A stretch of 10,105 bases of DNA from Clostridia bacterium (lineage in GTDB: Bacteria; Bacillota; Clostridia; Christensenellales; Aristaeellaceae), in NCBI GenBank assembly GCA_900754755.1, contig CAAEEC010000214.1:1-10105 (forward strand), in the 5' to 3' direction. Positions within the stretch are counted from its first letter, which is position 1. The number at the start of each line of letters is the position of its first letter. The notes beneath the pieces are model-generated. The model saw only the letters and a program-made list of their open reading frames with translations, was not told the origin of the DNA and searched no databases. This document shows, piece by piece, positions 1 through 6,545 of this stretch. Position numbers and translations under genes: made by a program.

Positions 1-10
1 AGGGGTGGCA

Positions 11-70
11 GTGGCGGGGGGGTTTACTCCCCCGTCCACCAGCTTGTCAAAAAGACTTTTTTGACAAGCT
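11..70. repeat. Tandem hairpins downstream of the ADP-ribosylglycohydrolase gene
   Basis: Two adjacent inverted repeats lie just beyond the stop codon of the minus-strand gene. The first (11-39) pairs GTGG-CGGGGG with CCCCCGTCCAC, with one bulged base. The second (41-70) is a 13-bp perfect stem, AGCTTGTCAAAAA with TTTTTGACAAGCT, around a 4-base loop. They lie where a terminator for the minus-strand gene is expected. However, no free T-run follows either stem on that strand, because the T-tract is inside the second stem. They may be a transcription terminator, an mRNA 3'-end stabiliser, or a copy of a dispersed palindromic repeat. Confidence 0.6.
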
Positions 71-80
71 GACATTCTTC

Positions 81-1538
81 TTATCCCAAAATGGTCAGCG
101 GCACGAGGATGGGCGTGGGACGGCCCGGGCAGACGATTTCCACCACAAGGCGGTTCATGGCCTCCACATGCTCGCCCGCGGTGATCACAAACGCGGCCTT
201 GGCGTGCTGCATGTGCTTGGAATGGGGCGCGGGGGTGAACAGGTTCTTGGCGCACTCCACGCTCCAGCCCTCGGGCGCGAGGAAGCGCAGGCGATAGTGC
301 TTCTGCTCCGGCAGGGTGTGCTGGCGGAGGGAAATGCTGCCCGAAAGCGTGCCCTGCGCGCGGATCACGGGCTTTTCATCGAATTCCACCAGCGCGTCGG
401 CATAGATGCCTTCCACGGTGTAAGAATAGGGCTTGCGCGCGGCGAAGCTTTCCACAAATTCGCGCCCGGCGAAGCGCTCCACCGAAGCTTCGGAAACGTC
501 CGTCTCCTCGGCCAGCGCCACCTCGGGCTTGCCGAACAGCAACTTCATATTGCTCGGACGCAGCGTGGTGGGCAGCAGGTTGAGGATGCACTCCGTAAGC
601 TGCGTGCAATCCTGCGGGAACGGGCCGTGGCCGTTGGTGAGGCAGATGCTCTTGATGCCGTCGCCGATGTAGGCGCGCCAATCCTCGGGAATGCCCGCCA
701 TGCCGTTCATGATGCCCAGGAGCGCGCCCAGCGTGGCGCCGGTGCAGTCCGTATCGTCGCCGCAGTCCACGGCGAGGATCAGCGAGCGCTTGAAATCCCC
801 CTCGCCATACAGCAGGCCCAGCGTCACAAAGCCCACGTTGGCCGGGGCCTGGAACCAACCCAGATCTTCGCTATCCTTCACCAGCATCTGGCGGGTTTCG
901 CGCCAGGGCGTCTTTTTGTCGTACGCGTCGATTACGAGGCGCACGCTGCGCGCCACGCGGCAATCCTCCGGAATCTTGGAAAGGCCGATGTCCAGCAGGC
1001 TGCGCGCGTCGTGGATGGCGAAAGCCGCGCTCTCCATGGCCGCCACGAAAATCGCCGCGTAGGTGCCTTCGCCAAAGCCGTGGTCCGCGCCCGCGTCCTC
1101 ATACGCGTAGCGGATGGCCTTTTCCACCAGTGCCGGGTACAGGCAGGCCCACACTTCCGTGCGAATCCACGCGCCGTTGGAATGCTTCCATTCTTCGTTG
1201 TTCACTTCGCCGGACATGGGCGGCAGAATGCCGTCGCGCATGTTCGCCTTGCACACGCCGTACTCGTTCCAGTTGGGGTTCACATAGGAAATCCAGTATT
1301 CGCCCAGGGTTTTGCTATTGATGTTCTGCGGGCCCAGCTCGTCCACCGCGCGCAGCCAAGCCAGCTGCAAATCCAAATCGTCGTTGGGCAAGGGCTCGCC
1401 CGCCTTGGAAGCGAACCCGTCGATATCGAGCAATTCGCGCTTGCCCTCATAGGGCGTGCCCAGCGTTCCGCCGATGTTTTTGCCGATCCAGCAGGCGAAA
1501 ATCCTGTCGCGCAGGAATTCTTTGGTGAATGAAATCAT
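81..1538 (-). CDS. ADP-ribosylglycohydrolase family protein
   Basis: This 485-residue protein belongs to the ADP-ribosylglycohydrolase (ARH/DraG-like) family. These are cytosolic Mg-dependent enzymes that cleave ADP-ribosyl or related N/O-glycosidic bonds. The two metal-binding acidic clusters of the fold are both present: NDDLD at residues 52-56 and GDDTD at 260-264. The GKNIGGTLGTPYEG segment (19-32) and GAWIRTE (122-128) also fit. From about residue 330 the chain leaves the helical catalytic domain and becomes strand-rich, suggesting a C-terminal beta-sandwich domain; that part is inference. The start at 1538 is preferred over an upstream in-frame ATG at 1589 because AAAGGAGG lies 7-8 bases before it. 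No signal peptide is seen. The gene is divergent from an AraC-type regulator, which suggests a small-molecule-induced catabolic or salvage role rather than protein demodification. The true substrate cannot be read from the sequence, and no partner ADP-ribosyltransferase is visible. Confidence 0.93.
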   Translation of the reverse strand: MISFTKEFLRDRIFACWIGKNIGGTLGTPYEGKRELLDIDGFASKAGEPLPNDDLDLQLAWLRAVDELGPQNINSKTLGEYWISYVNPNWNEYGVCKANMRDGILPPMSGEVNNEEWKHSNGAWIRTEVWACLYPALVEKAIRYAYEDAGADHGFGEGTYAAIFVAAMESAAFAIHDARSLLDIGLSKIPEDCRVARSVRLVIDAYDKKTPWRETRQMLVKDSEDLGWFQAPANVGFVTLGLLYGEGDFKRSLILAVDCGDDTDCTGATLGALLGIMNGMAGIPEDWRAYIGDGIKSICLTNGHGPFPQDCTQLTECILNLLPTTLRPSNMKLLFGKPEVALAEETDVSEASVERFAGREFVESFAARKPYSYTVEGIYADALVEFDEKPVIRAQGTLSGSISLRQHTLPEQKHYRLRFLAPEGWSVECAKNLFTPAPHSKHMQHAKAAFVITAGEHVEAMNRLVVEIVCPGRPTPILVPLTILG

Positions 1539-1606
1539 AAAAATTTCCTCCTTTGCTTGCGCAAATTTCCTGCTTCCAGTATAATACACGCAGGGGAGGC
1601 CCGTCT
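1539..1606. promoter_or_regulatory. Divergent promoter region, ADP-ribosylglycohydrolase / AraC regulator
   Basis: This is the 68-bp gap between the two divergent start codons. On the plus strand TTGCGC (1557-1562) and TATAAT (1580-1585) are exactly 17 bp apart, a convincing sigma-A-type promoter for the AraC gene. It predicts a start of transcription near 1592, very close to that gene's ribosome binding site. On the minus strand the same AT-rich core reads TATTAT/TATACT, so a minus-strand promoter could overlap it, but I see no good -35 there. The minus-strand ribosome binding site AAAGGAGG occupies about 1546-1553. Overlapping promoters would make AraC binding here affect both genes. Confidence 0.65.
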
Positions 1607-2491
1607 ATGTTTGGCGGGAGAAAAACCATGCGAAATCGCTTAAATTCACCGCTGCCCTCGTTCTTCGCGCCCGCGCCCGAGGCGCTCTTGAGCGCGCCGC
1701 GCCCCGGCCCGCATCCGCTGGAAGTGTACGACATCACCTACCTGCACTTTCACGATAACTTGGAATTGGGCGTGTGCGTGAGCGGGCAGGGCGCCTGCCA
1801 GGTGGAAGGCGTGCTGTACCCCTTCGCGGCGGGGGATGTGCAGATCATCTTTCCCTTCCAGAGCCACCTTTCGCGCAGCGAGGGCGCGCGGCAGAGCCGC
1901 TGGTTTTGGCTCAACATCGATCCCATGCGCCTTTTGGCCGCGTGGGGCGCGCCGGGCCTGGCGCGGCTGGAACGGCTGCTGCACACGGGCATGGGGCTTT
2001 GCGGCATCATCGACGGGGCGCGCTATCCGCTCATCCGCGAATTGGTGGCGCGCGTGGTGCTCTCCGGCGGCGAGCAGCGTAGGCTTTCCTGCCTGTATGC
2101 GCTGATTGAGGAACTGGCCGCCGAATCGCAGGCCCTGCCCAAGCTTTCGCTGCGCCCCTCGCGCCAATTTGTGCAGCTTTCGCCCGCGCTGGAACGCGTG
2201 CAAGCCTGCTTGGATGAAGGGCGTGCGCCGCGGGTGGACGAACTGTGCCGCGCTTGCGCGCTAAGTCCAGCGGCGTTCCGGCGTGCGTTCCAGCGGGCCA
2301 TGGGGCAGCCGCCCCAGCAGTACATCCTGGCCTGCCAGATGAAAAAGGCCCAGCGCCTTTTGTTGCTCACGGACGCTTCCATTGCCCAGATCGCGCAGGA
2401 CGTGGGCTATCAGGATGTTTCGGGCTTCAACCGCCAATTCCTGCGCGCCTTCGGCCTGCCGCCCCGGGAATACCGCGCGCGGCAGGGTTGA
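1607..2491 (+). CDS. AraC-family transcriptional regulator
   Basis: This is a 294-residue AraC/XylS-type regulator with the usual two-part layout. The N-terminal half resembles a cupin-like ligand-sensing domain: LHFHDNLELGVCVSGQG followed by a G-D-V-Q-I-I-FPFQSH stretch. The C-terminal hundred residues hold the two helix-turn-helix units. The first is around RVDELCRACALSPAAFRRAF. The second is the better conserved SIAQIAQDVGYQDVSGFNRQF, followed by G-PP-EYR. The start at 1607 has AGGGGAGG 7 bases upstream. An in-frame ATG at 1628 also has a GGGAG 7 bases upstream and would leave a more normal 5' leader from the promoter at 1557-1585, so it remains an alternative. The divergent arrangement suggests it controls the neighbouring ADP-ribosylglycohydrolase gene, probably in response to a sugar or nucleoside-like ligand; the ligand is unknown. 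Confidence 0.93.
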   Translation: MFGGRKTMRNRLNSPLPSFFAPAPEALLSAPRPGPHPLEVYDITYLHFHDNLELGVCVSGQGACQVEGVLYPFAAGDVQIIFPFQSHLSRSEGARQSRWFWLNIDPMRLLAAWGAPGLARLERLLHTGMGLCGIIDGARYPLIRELVARVVLSGGEQRRLSCLYALIEELAAESQALPKLSLRPSRQFVQLSPALERVQACLDEGRAPRVDELCRACALSPAAFRRAFQRAMGQPPQQYILACQMKKAQRLLLLTDASIAQIAQDVGYQDVSGFNRQFLRAFGLPPREYRARQG

Positions 2492-2506
2492 TTCTTGGGC
2501 GCGGTT

Positions 2507-2745
2507 TGAAGTGGTAAACTAAAACTGGACAGGAAAGGAAGTATTCTATAATGGATACAGAGGACGTGGACAGTGGGGATCGAATGGGATTGAGACGGCG
2601 ATTAAAACTTTCCCTTGCTGATGAGATCTTCACCGTCGGTACCTCGCCTCATCGTTTTTCAAGGTTCTGTCAAGGACGGCGTCGCCAAATCTTCTCTCGC
2701 TGCGTGTCTTAATTTTTGCATCCTTCCGTGTCCTATTTTTGTTGA
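2507..2745. mobile_element. AT-richer intergenic segment, candidate insertion-element remnant
   Basis: This segment stands out by composition: about 47% GC by hand count over 2521-2750, against distinctly GC-rich neighbours. It carries no recognisable gene. It begins TGAAGTGGTAAACTAAAACT followed by GGACA. A terminal TG with an internal GGACA is reminiscent of IS3-family element ends, but this is a remembered resemblance and not a match I could test. A 53-codon open frame (2551-2712, plus strand, beginning MDTEDVDSGD) has a weak purine-rich AGGAAAGGA upstream. It resembles no family I know and may be chance. The right end of the segment runs into the ArsR-family gene and supplies its last 30 or so codons on the minus strand. 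No convincing pair of terminal inverted repeats was found, so it could also be a decayed gene or another dispersed repeat. Confidence 0.4.
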
Positions 2746-3510
2746 CTGGTGCTGGTCCACGCGCCAGGTTTTTAGTTGGCCAAACTGCGTGCTCGTCGCG
2801 TCCCACCAGGGCGGATTCCACTGGCCGCGCCGGCCGCCAAAATCGCCCTCGCAATGCCACACGCCCAGGCGCTGCCCATTGATTTCCACATAAATGCTGC
2901 TGGGCCAACGATTGTTGTGCCCCAGCGTTTCCGAGCAGGCCTCAAACGACAATTCCAAAAAATCCACCCGGTTGAGCGGCACATCCGCGGGCGGAAAATG
3001 GTATTCCACAAAGCCCGCGCGCATCCACAAAAGATCCGCCTCAAAATGGTTGGGCCGGTAAAAGGAGCGGGGATCGTCGTCCGCGTTCATCTTGCAATTG
3101 CGGTTGGCCATGCCGCAGGTCGGCTGCACGCCGCCCACCAGCGCATAGCAGCCCACGGGCATTTCGCATTCCCAAACGCGCCGCTCGCCACGCGGCGTGG
3201 GGGAAAGCGAAATGTGCACGCGGTCGATGCCGCGCACGCACATCTTCATCGCGCCGCGCGCGCCCGGCTGCATCTCACAGGAAACCAGCCCCGCGCGCTC
3301 CAGCACCTGGATGTTGAGCGCCGTGGTGGAAACCGGCGCGCCCAGTTCGCGGGCGATTTCGTTCACATTCATGCTGGTGGCGCCGATCATGGCCAAAATG
3401 CGCAAGCGCACATCGCTGGATAGCGCGTGCGCCACCACGCGCACCTCTTCCATATGGTCCATGCGCAAATGCAATTCTTTGCCCACCGGGTTTCCCGTCC
3501 TTGGTTCCAT
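2659..3510 (-). CDS. ArsR-type HTH regulator with replaced C-terminus
   Basis: This 283-residue protein has an N-terminal winged helix-turn-helix of the ArsR type (about residues 20-90). It includes SSDVRLRILAMIG, MNVNEIARELGAPVSTTALN and the wing-leading QVLERAGLV. A long C-terminal domain follows, containing the GVWHCEGDFGGRRG and STQFGQLKTWRVD segments known to me from larger clostridial ArsR-family proteins. In those proteins the domain continues well past TWRVD. Here the resemblance stops near residue 252, and the remaining 31 residues are encoded by the AT-richer segment. The C-terminus therefore looks truncated and tailed with foreign sequence. Whether the protein still folds is unknown; the DNA-binding domain is intact. 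The start at 3510 has GGAGGGA 7 bases upstream. The frame is open further upstream (to 3687), but no ribosome binding site supports a longer form. The gene is divergent from the phage block; regulation of that block is conceivable but unsupported. Confidence 0.8.
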   Translation of the reverse strand: MEPRTGNPVGKELHLRMDHMEEVRVVAHALSSDVRLRILAMIGATSMNVNEIARELGAPVSTTALNIQVLERAGLVSCEMQPGARGAMKMCVRGIDRVHISLSPTPRGERRVWECEMPVGCYALVGGVQPTCGMANRNCKMNADDDPRSFYRPNHFEADLLWMRAGFVEYHFPPADVPLNRVDFLELSFEACSETLGHNNRWPSSIYVEINGQRLGVWHCEGDFGGRRGQWNPPWWDATSTQFGQLKTWRVDQHQSTKIGHGRMQKLRHAAREDLATPSLTEP

Positions 3511-3539
3511 GCCGCAATCCCTCCGTATTTCATAGTGCC

Positions 3540-3568
3540 AGTATAGCATTTTGCGCGCGCCGCTGCAA
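3540..3568 (-). promoter_or_regulatory. Candidate promoter of the ArsR-type regulator gene
   Basis: On the minus strand TTGCAG (3568-3563) and TATACT (3545-3540) are separated by 17 bp. This places a transcription start about 30 bases ahead of the start codon at 3510. The -10 element is good; the -35 matches the consensus only in its TTG. Confidence 0.5.
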
Positions 3569-3636
3569 GCGCGCGGGTAAAGGGAAAATGTGCTTTTGTA
3601 ATAATGCGAACAAATTTTCGATTCCGGGTAGAAATC

Positions 3637-3662
3637 GTATATACACCCGCGTATAGTATAAA
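3637..3662. promoter_or_regulatory. TATAC/GTATA-rich candidate operator or promoter ahead of the phage block
   Basis: A short AT-rich cluster lies about 60-85 bases upstream of the scaffold gene. It contains the palindrome GTATATAC, then TATAC-ACCCGC-GTATA, then TATAGTATAAA. Several hexamers could act as -10 elements for the plus-strand phage genes, but none has a recognisable -35 at the right distance. The repeated TATAC/GTATA units in both orientations would suit a dimeric repressor site. The position in the gap between the divergent ArsR-type gene and the phage block is the main support. Confidence 0.3.
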
Positions 3663-3722
3663 CAGACGGTGTAATACGCCGGAACATACGCGCGGGAAAG
3701 ACCGCGGAAAGGATGGGAGACC

Positions 3723-4442
3723 ATGTTGGAACGCATGCAATTTTTGCACCCGCACCTGGAGGACGGCGCGGCCCCGGCGCTGATGGCGGGAGCCATGTCC
3801 CAGGCGCAAGAGAACGCGGCGCCGCAGGAGGCGGATAGCGCGCCTTCGGCCCAGGAACGGTTCGACGAGCTGATCCGCGGCGAATTCAAGGACGCCTATC
3901 AGGCCAAGATGCAAGCGGCGCTCGACCGGCGCTTTAAGCAGGCGCGCGCCACGGAGGAACGCATGAAGGCGCTGGAACCCGTGGCCAAGGCGCTGAGCGA
4001 ACACTACGGCGTGAGCGAAAGCGAACTGCCCCGCGCCATGGAGCGCGCGGCGGCCCAGCGGGCGGCGCGCGCCGGACAGCGCCGCGCGGACGTGGCAAGG
4101 CAAATGGAAGAAACGAAAGGCGCGTATCCGCAATTCGATCTCGCCGCGGAAATGCGCAATCCGCGCTTTGCCGCCATCGCCCGCGCGGGCGTGGACATCA
4201 AAACGGCCTATGAAATCGCGCACAAGGATGAATTGCTCTCCAGCGCGATGGCCTATGCCGCGCAGCGCGCCGCCAAGGAAACCGCGGAAAACATCCGCGC
4301 CCGCGCGGGCCGCCCCGTGGAAAACGGCGCGCAGGCCCAAGCGCCCGCGCAGCCGCGCGAAAAGACCGTAAGCGAGATGACGCGCGAGGAGCGCGAGGAT
4401 TTGGCCCGCCGCGCCATGCGCGGGGAGCGAATCGTGCTCTAA
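3723..4442 (+). CDS. Phage capsid scaffolding protein
   Basis: This 239-residue, highly charged, alanine-rich and mostly helical protein lies immediately upstream of the major capsid gene, the usual place of a scaffold. The segment ERFDELIRGEFKDAYQAKM (45-63) followed by LDRRFKQ is typical of scaffold-like proteins in Firmicute phages with N4-gp56-type capsids. So are YPQFDLAAEMRNPRFAAI (135-152), GVDIKTAYEIAHKDELL (156-172) and the basic C-terminal tail EREDLARRAMRGERI (223-237). Coiled-coil character is likely between about 44 and 130. Scaffolds guide procapsid assembly and leave the shell before or during packaging. AAAGGA lies 9 bases before the ATG and GGGAG 3 bases before it. The capsid gene follows after 36 bases. 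A portal gene would normally precede a scaffold of this type, and none is present. The function is inferred from family resemblance and position. Confidence 0.82.
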   Translation: MLERMQFLHPHLEDGAAPALMAGAMSQAQENAAPQEADSAPSAQERFDELIRGEFKDAYQAKMQAALDRRFKQARATEERMKALEPVAKALSEHYGVSESELPRAMERAAAQRAARAGQRRADVARQMEETKGAYPQFDLAAEMRNPRFAAIARAGVDIKTAYEIAHKDELLSSAMAYAAQRAAKETAENIRARAGRPVENGAQAQAPAQPREKTVSEMTREEREDLARRAMRGERIVL

Positions 4443-4478
4443 CCCAATCGACCCAACCAAAATAGAGGAGGATTTCTT

Positions 4479-5738
4479 ATGCCAGATTATGAAGTGCAAA
4501 CCACGCTGCTCAACGCCGAAGGCAACAGCCTTTCGGCGGAGATGAAAACCTTTTACGAAAAGCAACTGATCGAAACCGCGCAGCCCGCGCTGGTGCACGA
4601 CCAGTTCGGCACGCAATACCCCATCCCCAAGAACGGCGGCAAAACCATCGAGTTCCGCAAGATCGATTCGCTGCCCAAGGCGCTCACCCAGTTGACCGAG
4701 GGCGTAACGCCCCAGGGCAACAAGCTGAACGTGAGCAAGGTGATCGCCGAAGTGGGGCAATACGGCGATTTTGTGCCGATCTCCGATATGCTCGATTTGA
4801 CCGCCATCGACCCCATGATGGTGGAAACCACCAAGCGCCTGGCCGGGCAGGCCAGCCGCACGCTGGATACCATCACCCGCGAGGTGCTCACCGCGGGCAC
4901 GAACAAAGTCTTCGCGCCCAAGTCGGACGGCACGGCCGTGGAACTGCGCGAAGACGTGACGGCGGATTGCGAACTGACGCCCCGCTTGATTCGCCTGGTC
5001 GCCGCGCGGCTCAAGCGCCAGAACGCGCCCAAGATCGACGACAGCTACGTGGCCATCATCCATCCAGACATCGCCTGCGACCTCATGGGCAACGAGGAAT
5101 GGATCGAAGCGCACAAGTACGCGCAGCCGGAAAACATCTATTTCGGCGAAATCGGCAAGATCGCCGGCGTGCGCTTTGTGGAGACCACGGAGGCCAAGGT
5201 CATCGGCCCGGGCGAAATCGTGGAAGGCGTGTGCCGCATGAAGCTGCGCACCGCGCTGAATTCGACGGGTTCCACCACCATCGCCGTGGAAGAGGAAATC
5301 ACTTCCGCGCAGGCCGCCGCGCTCTCCGCGCGCATTTCCGGCGGCGAAACCGTGAAGATCTACGTGGGCGGCAAGGAAGCCACGCTCACCGGCGCCACCG
5401 CCGGCGATGCGGGCGCGGCCAGCCTCACGGTGAGCGCGGCCGTAAAGGACGTATCCCAGGGCGCCGTGGTGTGCGGCGCGGGCGCGGGCAAGGACGGCAA
5501 CGCCATCTACCTCACGCTGGTATTGGGCGCGGGCGCCTATGGCGTGACCACCATCACCGGCGGCGGATTGGAGCACATCGTGAAGGCGCTCGGCTCCGGC
5601 GGCACCAGCGACCCGCTCAACCAGCGCGCCACTTGCGGCTGGAAGGCCACCAAAACGGCGGAACGCCTGGTGGAGCAATATATGGTGCGCATCGAGCACG
5701 GCAGCCCCACTTTCTCGCACGAAGCCGTGAGCAACTAA
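4479..5738 (+). CDS. Major capsid protein, N4-gp56 family
   Basis: This 419-residue protein is the HK97-fold major capsid protein of the N4-gp56 family, which forms the icosahedral shell. Recognition rests on KTFYEKQLIETAQPALVH (23-40), the strongly typical IPKNGGKTIEFRKIDSL (49-65), LTEGVTPQGNKLNVSK (72-87), QYGDFVPISDMLDLTAIDP (94-112), and the C-terminal GWKATKTAERLVEQYMVRIE (387-406). Between about residues 272 and 340 lies a glycine- and threonine-rich, strand-forming stretch that interrupts the more conserved body and may be a surface-exposed insertion. After it the family pattern resumes with IYLTLVLGAGAYGVTTITGG. AGGAGG lies 7 bases ahead of the ATG, the strongest site in the block, in keeping with high expression. 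The gene is intact and of full family length. No decoration protein or protease gene is seen next to it. Confidence 0.95.
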   Translation: MPDYEVQTTLLNAEGNSLSAEMKTFYEKQLIETAQPALVHDQFGTQYPIPKNGGKTIEFRKIDSLPKALTQLTEGVTPQGNKLNVSKVIAEVGQYGDFVPISDMLDLTAIDPMMVETTKRLAGQASRTLDTITREVLTAGTNKVFAPKSDGTAVELREDVTADCELTPRLIRLVAARLKRQNAPKIDDSYVAIIHPDIACDLMGNEEWIEAHKYAQPENIYFGEIGKIAGVRFVETTEAKVIGPGEIVEGVCRMKLRTALNSTGSTTIAVEEEITSAQAAALSARISGGETVKIYVGGKEATLTGATAGDAGAASLTVSAAVKDVSQGAVVCGAGAGKDGNAIYLTLVLGAGAYGVTTITGGGLEHIVKALGSGGTSDPLNQRATCGWKATKTAERLVEQYMVRIEHGSPTFSHEAVSN

Positions 5739-5775
5739 GCGATATCGATTTGCGATAAGGAGGCGCATTCTACCC

Positions 5776-6006
5776 ATGAAAAAGACCGTTCGCATCAAAC
5801 TCTTTAAGGACAACGGGCGCTACAACGCCCCCGTATTCGTGGGACTAAACGAATACACCGCGCTGATTCCGCGCGGCGTGGAAGTGAGCGTGCCCTATGC
5901 CGTGGCGCGCATGCTGGAAGAATCCCAGGCGCAGGACGCCGCCACCGCCCTCATGATGACCCGCATGGCCGGGGAATTTGAAGAGCGCGCGGCCGCCATG
6001 GAATAG
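5776..6006 (+). CDS. Small conserved phage head-associated protein
   Basis: This is a 76-residue protein that begins MKKTVRIKLFKDNGRYNAPV and continues with a short beta-rich half (VFVGLNEYTALIPRGVEVSVP). A helical C-terminal half (YAVARMLEESQAQDAATAL and onward) follows. Proteins with this pattern, basic start, V-N-x-x-x-Y-x-I-RG-VEV-VP, then a helix, commonly follow N4-gp56-type capsid genes in Firmicute prophages. No function has been assigned as far as I know. Its position suggests a minor head or capsid-associated protein. AAGGAGG is 12 bases from the ATG, a longer gap than for the other genes of the block, so initiation may be weaker. An intrinsic terminator follows about 110 bases downstream. 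Confidence 0.8.
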   Translation: MKKTVRIKLFKDNGRYNAPVFVGLNEYTALIPRGVEVSVPYAVARMLEESQAQDAATALMMTRMAGEFEERAAAME

Positions 6007-6117
6007 GCAACGCCTTTGTGGACGGGCGGGCAAACAATCCATAGTCCAGCGTTTTCGCGTCATTCCTCCATTGGCTAAGAGGTTGTTGCGCGATCCGATA
6101 CCACACAACGCGCCAGA

Positions 6118-6150
6118 GGGGGCTGCCGCAACACGGGCGGCCCCTTTTCT
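6118..6150 (+). terminator. Intrinsic terminator inside the phage block
   Basis: A 9-bp stem GGGGCTGCC with GGCGGCCCC, one G-T wobble included, closes an 8-base loop and is followed directly by TTTTCT. The A/G bases before the stem can pair with that tract. This is the only hairpin in the window with a classical T-run. It lies between the 76-residue protein gene and the connector gene, only a few bases ahead of the latter's ribosome binding site. It probably limits read-through so that scaffold and capsid are made in excess of connector, nozzle and terminase. The remainder of 6007-6157 holds no open frame I can support. Confidence 0.8.
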
Positions 6151-6173
6151 GGCAATGAAGGAGGGAAAATTGT

Positions 6174-6545
6174 ATGACCATATCCGCCGCCATCGCCGCG
6201 TGCGACCGCATGCGGCCCAACACATTTGCCTACGGGGAAAAAGAAGCCTGGTTGCGGGAACTGGAGGCGCGCATTCGCGAGGAGATCGTCCGCACGCACG
6301 AAGGCGCGGAGGCGTTCCTCGCTGGGCGCGCGCAGGAGGGCGAGGACGCGCTCCTCGCGCCCAGCCCGCACGAATCCTTGTATCTGTTCTATCTGCTGGC
6401 GCGCATCGACCTGATGAACGGTGAAACCGCGCGCTACAACGAATCCGCGGCGCTGTTCAACGCGCAATACGACGCGTTTTCCGCCGCGTATAACCGCGCG
6501 CACCGGCCCCGGGGCGCGTTTGTGGACAGGAGGGAATGGACATGA
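6174..6545 (+). CDS. Phage head-tail connector (gp6-like) protein
   Basis: This 123-residue, helical, acidic protein shows the pattern of small head-tail connector or adaptor proteins: DRMRPNTFAYGEKEAWLREL (10-29), I-EEIVRTHEG, LLAPSPHESLYLFYLLARID, and finally NGETARYNESAALFNAQYD with a closing YNRAHRP. Such proteins form a ring below the portal and join the packaged head to the tail. AAGGAGGG lies 8 bases ahead of the ATG. The stop overlaps the next start in an ATGA at 6542-6545, so translation of the two is probably coupled. The portal that this ring would dock onto is not encoded in the window, which makes its retention notable. The assignment rests on remembered family pattern and position, not on a profile search. 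Confidence 0.75.
   Translation: MTISAAIAACDRMRPNTFAYGEKEAWLRELEARIREEIVRTHEGAEAFLAGRAQEGEDALLAPSPHESLYLFYLLARIDLMNGETARYNESAALFNAQYDAFSAAYNRAHRPRGAFVDRREWT

Noticed and set aside
168..1532. 454-codon plus-strand frame opposite the ADP-ribosylglycohydrolase gene
   Set aside because: It mirrors a clearly recognised enzyme with both metal-binding motifs; its Arg/Ala/His-rich product is an antisense shadow.
2512..2781. Possible terminal inverted repeats: TGGTAAACTAAAACTGG at the left against CCAGGTTTTTAGTTGGCCA near 2764-2781
   Set aside because: The right-hand copy lies within codons for the conserved GQLKTWRV of the ArsR-type protein, and the match is imperfect with a gap. It is better explained as coincidence.
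3387..5813. Very long open frame (over 800 codons) on the minus strand opposite the scaffold and capsid genes
   Set aside because: Its product is low-complexity, His/Arg/Gly/Ala-rich and typical of the antisense of GC-rich genes. The plus-strand genes are recognisable families with good ribosome binding sites.
6007..6117. A further small gene or attachment site between the 76-residue protein and the connector gene
   Set aside because: No frame with a start and ribosome binding site, no direct repeat matching the block edges, and no tRNA-like fold seen.
6536..6541. ATG at 6536 as start of the nozzle-like protein
   Set aside because: Only one base separates it from the AGGAGGG; the ATG at 6542 has correct spacing and forms the ATGA overlap with the preceding stop.
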